60,501 bases of DNA from Candidatus Obscuribacterales bacterium (GTDB lineage: Bacteria; Cyanobacteriota; Vampirovibrionia; Obscuribacterales; Obscuribacteraceae), in contig JAGVKB010000099.1 in the NCBI GenBank assembly GCA_020050835.1, forward strand, positions 1 through 60,501, read 5' to 3'. Each line of letters starts with the position of its first letter. Within the stretch, counting starts at the first letter, position 1. The notes under the pieces are model-generated. The model was given only the letters and a program-made list of their open reading frames with translations, searched no databases and was not told where the DNA came from. Positions 25,462 to 33,355 of the stretch are shown piece after piece. The translations under genes were made by a program, and so were the position numbers.

Positions 25462-25991
25462 TCGGCACCTCCAGTGCGTGTCTGTGCGTCTAAAAAGACA
25501 CAAGCGTCAGCCGCGATAGCGCTTTTGCACGGTGCATGGACGCGTAGCGCCCTTTAGGGTTTGCCATTGCAGCTTGCAAAAGTTGTGTTAGCCTCCGCAC
25601 TTTAAGACATGCACGGGAGGTCGCCAATTGGATGAGCTAGTGTCACATGTTGGATCGGTCGATTGACTGCGCCGCCACTACCCACGGTGCACACATCAAG
25701 TAGATTGTCCTTATCGCGATTTGAAAGCAATTAGACCGGCTTGACGGCAAGCACTGCTGATCGGGTGTTGACGTTTGGGCTTGGGCGAGACTCGATGCCC
25801 AACATTCTCAGCGAGGTGGGAATCAGGCGCGGGCAATTTATTAATCAGAAGAGGGACGGCGGAAATTGGATGGCTATTGGCGGTGAGATCGGCATGCTTT
25901 GCTCCCCGAATGGATATGCGTCCGGCGGTCTTGAAGCGCACGTCGCTTGAATTCTATAATCGCCTTGAGGTACACGCTTAGGTGGAATGCA
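25462..25991. other. Non-coding gap upstream of ssb
   Basis: About 530 bases with no supported gene. The overlapping frames at 25711-25981 have no ribosome-binding site and read as shadows. Several short palindromic GGTGCA-type motifs occur near 25530 and 25686. The ssb promoter must lie here. Confidence 0.4.
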
Positions 25992-26303
25992 ATGCGGGCA
26001 GACGAATTCGGTATGTTCGATTCGGTCAAGCTGAAAACGAACCTTGACGGCGACGATATCTATGGTGGTGAAATTCAATTGCGAAAAGGCAAGAATGGCT
26101 GTGTTCTTGAAATGGGCAAAGAATCAAACACCGTCATTGTCGAATTCAAGATCGGTCCTGGAATGAAGGGCAGCACCGACTTTACCGCCGTTGAAATTGA
26201 TGCTGATAGCCTTGAAATGGTGTCCAAGATTGGACGCAGGTTTTCCGAGCCGAACCCATATTTAGAGACAGCCATGGTCATCAAGGCTGGCAAACTCAAG
26301 TAA
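25992..26303 (+). CDS. Hypothetical small beta-rich protein
   Basis: A 103-residue protein from ATG 25992, chosen because AGGTGG lies 7 nt upstream; the frame is open to a TTG at 25947. It alternates short beta strands (VKLKTNLDGDDIYGGEIQLRKG, NTVIVEFKIG) and ends with a helical segment. No family is recognised. It is followed by a strong hairpin. Confidence 0.6.
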   Translation: MRADEFGMFDSVKLKTNLDGDDIYGGEIQLRKGKNGCVLEMGKESNTVIVEFKIGPGMKGSTDFTAVEIDADSLEMVSKIGRRFSEPNPYLETAMVIKAGKLK

Positions 26304-26322
26304 AAGAGCAGCGAAGTTTTTG

Positions 26323-26354
26323 AAGAGCTGGGCGAGGAAATGTACCCAGCTCTT
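26323..26354. terminator. Hairpin between convergent genes
   Basis: A 10-bp perfect stem (AAGAGCTGGG / CCCAGCTCTT) with a 12-nt loop stands between the plus gene ending at 26303 and the minus gene ending at 26376. Flanking T runs are weak, so it may be a bidirectional or Rho-assisted terminator. Confidence 0.6.
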
Positions 26355-26375
26355 CTTGCGAAATGACCGCTTTCC

Positions 26376-27071
26376 TCAGTTTCGTTCAGAACTAGCCGTC
26401 AGTGGCTGTTCCTGAGAGCCTTGCTCTTTGAGGTAGTCGCGATTGACGGTGCCAACTACGTCTATCTCCGGCTCTTCAAAAGCGATGCGACCGGCACAGC
26501 GAGGCAAGTGCACGGTAATCTCCATATCGATCGAGTCACCGGAAAAGTCTTTGTCATCGAGCGAATAGCCAAAATAAGAACCAGTCACTGTAACGGTTAT
26601 GCTGTTGCGAGTTTCCTCGACGTCTGCCCTGTCATAACTGATATCTTCAAACACCGCATTGGTGGAAGCAATTACTTTCTCCAGCTCGATGTCCAGATCA
26701 GGACTGAGGTGCTCGGGCAAATACTCATCAATCAAGAAGTCCCCGATATCGTCGCACTCCCAGACGGCACCAGTGAACAGCTCCTCGGACTGCAGGAATT
26801 GGGTCAGTTCATCAACAAGCTTGTATGAATGTGGCAACTGTTCAGGCAGTCCGTTCAAGCAATCTCGCCTTTCGTTGATAATGTAAACGTCAGGAACGAG
26901 CACCGCAGCCATATCCAAGAACTCAAGCGAGTTGGCCTTATCGGCGAGTAACGCTGCGTGGCTCTTGTAACCGAAATAGGCAGCGACCAGCTCGCGCGCG
27001 TGCGTAGCCTTGAGACCCGGATAACATTCGCGTAGAAAATCGGAACAAACTTTGGAAATATCATCGGCCAT
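26376..27071 (-). CDS. Hypothetical protein with a plasmid-type helical N-domain
   Basis: About 231 residues from ATG 27071, chosen because AGGTG lies 6 nt upstream (a GTG at 27080 is the alternative). The N-terminus (HARELVAAYFGYKSHAALLAD) matches a short helical motif that I know from the start of several plasmid- and island-encoded proteins of unknown function. The rest is acidic with no recognised motif. It may be a DNA-element accessory gene. Confidence 0.6.
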   Translation of the reverse strand: MADDISKVCSDFLRECYPGLKATHARELVAAYFGYKSHAALLADKANSLEFLDMAAVLVPDVYIINERRDCLNGLPEQLPHSYKLVDELTQFLQSEELFTGAVWECDDIGDFLIDEYLPEHLSPDLDIELEKVIASTNAVFEDISYDRADVEETRNSITVTVTGSYFGYSLDDKDFSGDSIDMEITVHLPRCAGRIAFEEPEIDVVGTVNRDYLKEQGSQEQPLTASSERN

Positions 27072-27244
27072 GACAAACACCTCATGTCATTGCTGGACTT
27101 GAGACGGTAGAGAAGAGCGTTTAAGCACTACCACGCCAGCGGACCTATCCGAAGATGTTCTGTATGGCACGAGAACGTGTTGTTCAAAGCGTCGTCTTTT
27201 TGGTCGCTCATAACCAAGGCAATCGACTCCATTTGAGATTCTAT

Positions 27245-27428
27245 CACACTGCCGGATTCGTTCCGTTTGAGCGAAACTCAAAGTCGTGTGCAGCAGGATG
27301 CTGCTTCGCTCGCCCTGTTTGTCTTGACCGCCCTGCTAAAATCGAGCGGGCGAAGGCGCGCCTGTTTTGCATCTGCCGTCTATCGCCCGCCTTCGCTCGC
27401 AGCTAACAGAGCGGGGCGAGTCAAGACG
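27245..27428. repeat. Dispersed structured repeat, copy B
   Basis: Second copy of the repeat at 7645-7829, same orientation, with identical 30-bp and 21-bp blocks near its right end. GTCTTGAC at 27321-27328 and GTCAAGAC at 27420-27427 keep the outer inverted repeat, although the sequence between differs. Conservation of the pairing arms between diverged copies suggests that structure matters. Both copies lie in gaps between genes. Confidence 0.75.
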
Positions 27429-27477
27429 AGTCGTCAGGCAACAAATAAATTTTGCTGAAACAGCTATTAGTAAAGAG

Positions 27478-27514
27478 AAAACCGGCTCGGCACGTAAGAG
27501 TGCCGGCCGGTTTT
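27478..27514 (-). terminator. Rho-independent terminator of the DnaJ operon
   Basis: AAAACCGGC at 27478-27486 pairs with GCCGGTTTT at 27506-27514, with further inner pairing CGGCAC/GTGCCG. The stem is GC-rich with a T run at either end, so it can work in both directions. It lies 20 bp after the stop of the DnaJ-domain gene. Confidence 0.85.
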
Positions 27515-27533
27515 GAAGCGCTAGGACAGGTCG

Positions 27534-28643
27534 TCAGGCAGCGACTTCTTGGAAGTCCTTCTTGAGTTCGACCAGAACGGAATCTGCAATCTTCTTACAG
27601 GAGAATGAGTTGATTGGAGAGGTAGTTCTTATTTCGAGTCCAACCAGTCGTCCTACTGTTGAATCTTTGACTTCGAAGCGCAGAACGATTCGTCGTGGGC
27701 GCTTCAGGTCAGGGAGCACTTCTTCTACGAATTCCAGAATGGCTTCTTGAGCGGTTCCGCTTGAGATAAACTTCCATTCTGCATTATGTCTAGTCTGCTT
27801 GCCGATCGTCATTTTGAGATACTCAATCGAGTTCTGAACAGTTCGATCAGTTCTGAAATATCGCGCATGCTCTTGAAGCTTGATGACTTCAGCCTCTGCA
27901 AAGTACCAGCGGAACAAGTAAGTGGTGATGTATCCTGAGCCTCCTAAGAGGAAGGGCACTAGCCAGTCTGGATAGTGTCCAGGAAGGTCTGGAAAGATCA
28001 GACCTATAGTTGCCGTGATAATCCACAGCGGGCCGAATACCGCAGCGAATCCGAGAGCCATTGCCAGTGCCGTTGCTGAGTCACTATTGGGGCGATTGCA
28101 ATATGCATCGGTCTTCTTCACCCATTCTTGCAGCGGAGTTAGTTTGAGGTCTGTCGTTTTGAACCAGCTGGTGGTGGCACTTGTGGTCCCGGTGCTTTGA
28201 GAAGAGGAAGTACTGCTGTGCGGGTGTTTTGTATGGTCCCAGTGATAGTGTTCTGAATGTGTCTGTTGTTGACTTCGGTAGGACTGCCCAGAACTTTGCT
28301 GAGACCTGTTATTTGTTGAGTGGGATTGATGACCGGTTTGCTGACCATGCGTTGAATTCGAACCAGCAGAGTTGCTGTGTGAGCTGTAGTGTGTAGAGCT
28401 ACTCGGCGTCTTAGGCGGCGAAGTATGCGGATTTGCTTCAAACCATTTCTTGAGTATGTCGCGCGCATTGTTGAGTTGTTTTTGTTTCTCCAGCGCCTGG
28501 CGATACACTTTTGGATCGCTCATGTGCCGATCGGGATGATGAATGCGCGATAACTTTCGCCATCGTTCGTTTATCTCTTTTAGACCGGCACCAAAATTCA
28601 ATTGCAGTGCTGCATAACATGCTTCATAGTCCATTACTGCCAT
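27534..28643 (-). CDS. DnaJ-domain membrane protein
   Basis: A 369-residue protein. Residues 1-70 form a J domain with HPDRH near residue 36, which should stimulate an Hsp70 partner. Residues 70-160 are a disordered Ser/His/Gln/Thr-rich linker. Two membrane segments follow at about 190-215 and 225-245, then a soluble C-terminal domain of about 110 residues. It would place a J domain at the membrane. It is the last gene of a minus-strand set with the TPR-like protein and two HTH proteins. J proteins are unusual cargo on mobilizable elements; the client is unknown. Confidence 0.8.
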   Translation of the reverse strand: MAVMDYEACYAALQLNFGAGLKEINERWRKLSRIHHPDRHMSDPKVYRQALEKQKQLNNARDILKKWFEANPHTSPPKTPSSSTHYSSHSNSAGSNSTHGQQTGHQSHSTNNRSQQSSGQSYRSQQQTHSEHYHWDHTKHPHSSTSSSQSTGTTSATTSWFKTTDLKLTPLQEWVKKTDAYCNRPNSDSATALAMALGFAAVFGPLWIITATIGLIFPDLPGHYPDWLVPFLLGGSGYITTYLFRWYFAEAEVIKLQEHARYFRTDRTVQNSIEYLKMTIGKQTRHNAEWKFISSGTAQEAILEFVEEVLPDLKRPRRIVLRFEVKDSTVGRLVGLEIRTTSPINSFSCKKIADSVLVELKKDFQEVAA

Positions 28644-28693
28644 TGTTTGTGTTCCTCGTATTTACGCTTTGCAAGAGCGAAAAGAGGGGGCAC

Positions 28694-29107
28694 TTAGTGC
28701 CTCCCTCGGATTGATAGTGGTTGTGGATTGATCTGCAGCAAGAGGGCTAAGGCGTTGTACTTCATCGCCTCTCTGTGCTTTCCTTGTCTGCAGCAAACGT
28801 GCCCGAGCATTTTATAAACAACAGCGATTTTGGCGTTGTCGTTGGGCGTGGTTTTGCTGATGATGCGATAGGCTGTAAGCAAAGCCTTTTCAGCGAGCCT
28901 GTAGCCATTGCGTCGACCGAGATGCTCGTGCGCAGCTTTGATGAGCGCATCAGCAACTCGCTCTGGACACTCGATGCGCAATGCGACGTCTTCACCCAAG
29001 GCGTAGAGCCTTTCGACAATCTGCTCGTAAAGAGCTTCTGCTCTATCGAGTTTTGTGAACGCGGAGTTGCCGAATGCAACTGCGTCTTTAAGATTCAGTT
29101 TTTCCAT
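28694..29107 (-). CDS. TPR-like helical protein
   Basis: A 137-residue all-helical protein. AEALYEQIVERLYALGEDVALR and YKMLGHVCCRQGKHREAMKYNALALLLQ read as tetratricopeptide-like helix pairs. A GGAG ribosome-binding site lies 7 nt before the ATG. It stands between the HTH genes and the DnaJ gene on one transcript. A scaffold or adaptor role is likely for the fold; the partner is unknown. Confidence 0.65.
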   Translation of the reverse strand: MEKLNLKDAVAFGNSAFTKLDRAEALYEQIVERLYALGEDVALRIECPERVADALIKAAHEHLGRRNGYRLAEKALLTAYRIISKTTPNDNAKIAVVYKMLGHVCCRQGKHREAMKYNALALLLQINPQPLSIRGRH

Positions 29108-29182
29108 TTGATGTTCTCCTATGCAGGAAGGAGAGAGCGATGATTTGCACTCTCTCCTTCAGGGATTTGTTTTTGTGATTTA

Positions 29183-29419
29183 TTAGCGGTAGCGGAAACA
29201 GATTGCTGTGTCCGACGGAACAGCCCGAGGTATCGGGTATGTGTTCCTTTTGATTAGGTGGGCGATTCCGCTCTCAGTGAGCATGATGCGCTGCTCGATG
29301 CGAACGACTGCCAATTTGCGTTGTTTGATCAACCGGCGAATTGTGTGTTCGGACATGTCGAGAAGTTTGGCTGCATCACGCACAGTGTAGAGCTGAAGAT
29401 TGCTCTTTGCCTGTGTCAT
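29183..29419 (-). CDS. Small excisionase-family helix-turn-helix protein
   Basis: A 78-residue protein with YTVRDAAKLLDMSEHTIRRLIKQRKL ... IEQRIMLTESGIAHLI, the winged HTH of excisionase-type DNA-binding proteins. GGAGGT lies 3 nt before the ATG. It is the second gene of the minus-strand set starting at 29731. Confidence 0.8.
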   Translation of the reverse strand: MTQAKSNLQLYTVRDAAKLLDMSEHTIRRLIKQRKLAVVRIEQRIMLTESGIAHLIKRNTYPIPRAVPSDTAICFRYR

Positions 29420-29482
29420 GCGACCTCCAGTGATCTTGAGAGCGGGAGCTATTGATACTCCCGCTCGTTTCGAGTATTGTTC

Positions 29483-29731
29483 TTATTGACCGCCGTGCAG
29501 GCGGTTCATGATGAATGCATCCAAATCGATTCGACGATACTTCACTAATCGCCCAAGCTTAATGTAGGGTAATGAGTATCTACCGCTCGATTTCCAGATG
29601 GCAAGCGTGTTTTCAGCGATTCCTAGATAAGCAGCTGCTTCCCTGCGGGAAAGGAGTTCGTTGTCGATGCGCGAGAAACTTGCCTTCGCATCAGCTTTTT
29701 GCGAAGGTGAAAAGAGTATGAGATTGTCCAT
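29483..29731 (-). CDS. AlpA-like helix-turn-helix protein (paralogue of 21343-21612)
   Basis: An 82-residue protein with RREAAAYLGIAENTLAIWK and LGRLVKYRRIDLDAFI. About 32 of 45 residues in the HTH and wing match the protein at 21343-21612. A GGAGTA ribosome-binding site precedes the ATG. It is first in the set leading to the DnaJ gene. The two paralogues may recognise related operators at the head of two different operons. Confidence 0.85.
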   Translation of the reverse strand: MDNLILFSPSQKADAKASFSRIDNELLSRREAAAYLGIAENTLAIWKSSGRYSLPYIKLGRLVKYRRIDLDAFIMNRLHGGQ

Positions 29732-30312
29732 TGTGTTACTCCATTGTGGCCAGTTTAAAAAGAGGAGCAGCTATTCATGCTTGCTCCTCAGAAGAGTGAA
29801 ATTGCGATCAAAGAAAGGGGATGAAGATGAATCGAGATAAATGTGTTCGCCGTCAGAGGCTCGATTCGTACTGTGACTTTGCGTGGCGAAGTGGTGCGTT
29901 TCCAGCACTCTATTTCAATCATAAGGGTGCTGGGTGAATTCCGTAAATGGGGTAAATCCCAGGAGTGTCATCAAATGTGGTGCCCTTCTGCCAATGCTTA
30001 TCCACATCAAGGAATGACCGTCAAAGAGAACATGCCACAAGTAAGTACGCGATATATCTGGCAGAACCCTCCGGCATGGAACACCATGGAGTGCCTGGCT
30101 GGATATATGAAGGATATGCCAACAACCGCCAATGTCCACCCACTTGTTGACATCAGGCACAGATCGATCAATGCTAGAGTTTTGCTCTGTTCGGCAGAAA
30201 GTCCGTCAACGTGAGGATGGCATTGCGGAAGAGCGTCGGGAGCAGCACTCTCGGAAGTAACTGCGGAAACAGAAACGGATCTGGAGAAGCCTAAAAGCTT
30301 GATGGCGTTGGC
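29732..30312. other. Intergenic region with possible gene remnant
   Basis: About 580 bases without a well-supported gene. Plus frames at 29843-30214 and 29965-30150 overlap each other and have no ribosome-binding site. The second contains a protein-like stretch (LAEPSGMEHHGVPGWIYEGY) that could be a remnant. Promoters for the divergent operons on either side should lie here. Confidence 0.35.
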
Positions 30313-31599
30313 ATGAAAAAGCTGGCATTGAACGAGGCGGCAATCGATATGCCGCGCACCGAAATCTCTAAATACAGAGATCTACTGGAGAGTAGTTTCC
30401 CGCACCATAGGGTGAGTAAGACTGCACATGTCCACCGCTTACGGCAGTTATGGACAAGGGAAGATTGGCTGGCAGCTGTAGAGCTGCTGACGCTGGCGCA
30501 TGCGATAGAGACAATGAACGGCATAGATCAACGCTGGACGAAGAAGCATGTGGACAAAATAGTTGGTAGAGATACAAACGAATTGATCGGCAGCACGTTC
30601 GAACTGAATTGCGCCACTATGCTTTTCGATGCCGGCTTGAAACCAAAGCCCGGCAAGAATAACTCTCCCGGCTATGATCTTGAGCTGGTTTATCCAGACA
30701 GCTACAAAGCTTTTGTCTCGTTGAAGAACCACGACCTATCCTCATTTGAGGCGGACTTCAGAGTAAGATGCCGCCGCTTTAAAGAGCAGATGAAGAGCAT
30801 CTTTGAGCCGAAAGGTGTGCACCCATTCGTCATGATCGAAGCGTCCAGACTGCCAAACGACAGTGATTGGGCAGCATTGGAAAAGCATCTTGCCGGGGTA
30901 AGCGAACTTGCGCAAGAACTAGTCCTAGCACAGCCCTGTGAAGGCATCGCGCTCGGATACAACCTGCTTCGGCCGAAGCCAGGAACAACCTTCGCGGACA
31001 AGCCGATCTCAAGCCAACTTATTGTGAAGAGCAAGTTCCATGATAACGAGCAGAATAACTTCGTGAGCAAGCTTGAGAGAGCGGCGCACAACATGCGAGA
31101 CAAGCTTGGCAAACATGATAACACCAGCAATATTGTCTGTATGCGGGTCAACCCGACCGCATCAGTTGCATACCTGGAGCGATTTGCCAAGGAGTTTCTT
31201 GAATCCGAGCATGATCACGGCATAGACGGAGTTATCTTCTATCAACCATCCGTTGTTCGCAATCCGAACAACACGTCAGTTGTGTCCCACTACACGCGTG
31301 TAATCGGATCGAGCCGCTGGGACCAGGACAAGCATCCAATTTTGTTTCGTCCATTCATCGGAGTGCCCGGAAAGAATCCATCCCGCATAGTGATACAGGG
31401 AGACGGCAAGCAGCTTTTGGACAATATTGAAGGGTACTTTTTCCAGGAAGGCGACTACTATCAGCAGTTTGTGCTGAAGGAAGGAACACAGTCGCTATCA
31501 AATCTCGCGCCCGGTATACGGTCTCACCTAGCCATCGGTGATGGCAGTGCAATCAGCGGAAAGCTATTTGCTGAACAAGAAGATCTGCTCATATTGTGA
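30313..31599 (+). CDS. Unknown protein with a nuclease-like segment, first of a two-gene operon
   Basis: A 428-residue soluble protein that I do not recognise. Residues about 93-145 (ELIGSTFELNCATMLFDAG ... GYDLELVYPDSYKAFVSLKNHD) have the helix-beta-beta layout of PD-(D/E)XK-like nucleases: an early Glu, an Asp in the second strand and a Lys in the third. The usual Glu before that Lys is replaced by Ser-Leu. The neighbour downstream shows a matching segment. The two genes are 2 nt apart and sit next to a type I restriction system. A defence role is inferred from this. Confidence 0.65.
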   Translation: MKKLALNEAAIDMPRTEISKYRDLLESSFPHHRVSKTAHVHRLRQLWTREDWLAAVELLTLAHAIETMNGIDQRWTKKHVDKIVGRDTNELIGSTFELNCATMLFDAGLKPKPGKNNSPGYDLELVYPDSYKAFVSLKNHDLSSFEADFRVRCRRFKEQMKSIFEPKGVHPFVMIEASRLPNDSDWAALEKHLAGVSELAQELVLAQPCEGIALGYNLLRPKPGTTFADKPISSQLIVKSKFHDNEQNNFVSKLERAAHNMRDKLGKHDNTSNIVCMRVNPTASVAYLERFAKEFLESEHDHGIDGVIFYQPSVVRNPNNTSVVSHYTRVIGSSRWDQDKHPILFRPFIGVPGKNPSRIVIQGDGKQLLDNIEGYFFQEGDYYQQFVLKEGTQSLSNLAPGIRSHLAIGDGSAISGKLFAEQEDLLIL

Positions 31600-31601
31600 C
31601 A

Positions 31602-33134
31602 ATGAAAGACAAGGAGATCATGGCTGAGTCCGAAGATATAAAAGAATACCGTCGTCAGCAGTTACAAGGGCTGGGAAAGTCTATTGATTCGTGGCTCGAC
31701 GGTTCCGTTCGGTGCGTGCGCGTAAACGACAAAGTCTATCGGAGTCCTAATTGGAAGACTTTCGAAGATTTCTTGTTCGCGTTCATCCAAGAAAAACTGA
31801 CTGCAGATTGGGCTCGTGCCGAGATGAAAAAAACGATTGGCTCTCGGCATCCGATCATGCAGTGGTACGATCGGGTCGCCAACTTTCAGTCCGACCAGGC
31901 TAAACAGAAGATGGCATCGCCACTCTATTTTACTGAGCCGACTGGAGCCATACAAGGCTTTCTCAATCTTGCATATTACCTGTATCTGTGCGAGCACCAT
32001 GGCGTTCTTACGGAAAAGATGTTGCAGCGCCTCAGAAATCCAGGGAATTTTGAAGGCGCGCTCTACGAACTGTATGTTACGGCTAGTTTTTTGAAAGCTG
32101 GATTTTTGCTTGAGTTGGAAGATGAGAACGACTCGACAGGTTCCCATCATGAATTTACTGCCACGCACTCAACGAGCGGGCAGAAATTTTCGGTCGAAGC
32201 GAGGACCAGGTATTCGTCGTCCAAGAGAGCTGGCCACAATGCGCACCCTCCCAGAGTAAAAGATAAGCTATGCGAAGCCTTGAAGAAGAGTGCTCTGCAC
32301 GAGCGAATTGTTTTCATTGAGCTGAATCGCGCCGAATATGCAACCGACGGCATGCCGCCAGCATGGGTAAAACAAATCGAGAAGGATTTCGGCGACGCGG
32401 AAACTGAATTCCTGACTCAGGTGCCTGAAAATCCATCCGCTTACGTGTTCGTTACCAACCAGAGTTTCATGCACTGGCTTGACCAGGCACCCAAGCCGCC
32501 GCTGCAGTTCGCGACCGGCCATAATATCGTAGACTTCCCTGCGAGCAAAAAGCCATCTACGATGGAAATGGTTGTAGAGTCGCGAGAAAGGCATGGTGAA
32601 ATGTATGACCTGCTCGAATCGTTAGGAAGGACCAGCGTACCGAGTAGCTTCGATCATCGGACGGCCGAGGAGTATTTTGGAGTGATTGATAGGCCAATGG
32701 TCGGAATGACTTTTCTGCTTCCTGATCAAGAAGGAAACATGATTGCGGGCGAGCTGCTCGACGCGCAAATTTTGGAGCAAGAGAAATCTCTTTTTGGACA
32801 ATTTAAGACTGACAAGGGCGTACTGCTTGCGACTTTCCCGCTAACCGATTTCGAGATGGCTGCATATTCCCGTTCACCGGAAACATTTTTGGGTGTTTTC
32901 AAACAGAACCCTCGAAAGATTTCCGATCCTTATCACTGCTACGAATTTGCCCACCAGAGCTACCGCCGGTCGACAAGTGAGTTCTTGATTGAACATTTGA
33001 AGCAGTGGTTTCCGCAGGATGAGTTGAAAGAGTTGAGCCATGGAGAACTTGTAAAACGGTACTGCCTCAACGTCGCGGCGATGATGTGGTCCAACGCACA
33101 TCCGGAAAAGATAGTAGCTAACGAGGTGCAATGA
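31602..33134 (+). CDS. Unknown protein with a matching nuclease-like segment, second of the operon
   Basis: About 510 residues from ATG 31602; ATG 31620 with AAGGAG 3 nt upstream is the alternative. Not recognised as a known family. Residues about 150-205 (FEGALYELYVTASFLKAG ... HHEFTATHSTSGQKFSVEARTR) copy the layout of the segment in the preceding protein, with Glu-Ala-Arg where the Lys motif would be. The C-terminal half is alpha/beta without motif. Translation is probably coupled to the upstream gene. The pair may act as a heteromeric complex. Confidence 0.65.
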   Translation: MKDKEIMAESEDIKEYRRQQLQGLGKSIDSWLDGSVRCVRVNDKVYRSPNWKTFEDFLFAFIQEKLTADWARAEMKKTIGSRHPIMQWYDRVANFQSDQAKQKMASPLYFTEPTGAIQGFLNLAYYLYLCEHHGVLTEKMLQRLRNPGNFEGALYELYVTASFLKAGFLLELEDENDSTGSHHEFTATHSTSGQKFSVEARTRYSSSKRAGHNAHPPRVKDKLCEALKKSALHERIVFIELNRAEYATDGMPPAWVKQIEKDFGDAETEFLTQVPENPSAYVFVTNQSFMHWLDQAPKPPLQFATGHNIVDFPASKKPSTMEMVVESRERHGEMYDLLESLGRTSVPSSFDHRTAEEYFGVIDRPMVGMTFLLPDQEGNMIAGELLDAQILEQEKSLFGQFKTDKGVLLATFPLTDFEMAAYSRSPETFLGVFKQNPRKISDPYHCYEFAHQSYRRSTSEFLIEHLKQWFPQDELKELSHGELVKRYCLNVAAMMWSNAHPEKIVANEVQ

Positions 33135-33355
33135 CGCTCAGCTTCTTGATTTGGCAATCAATAACCTGTCTGTAGGCGCAACAAAGTTGCTCAATGAGAG
33201 TTCGGTGGGCAGGTCACAGTTGCTCCAAATCGATTTACATCGCCACTAACAATAGCAGTAGTGATCCAACAATTGTGAACTTTCACAGCCCAGACGTTGC
33301 GACTTTTACCTGCGGCGGCGGCAGTACAAGTTAATGGTGGCGCGCAATAGTCATG

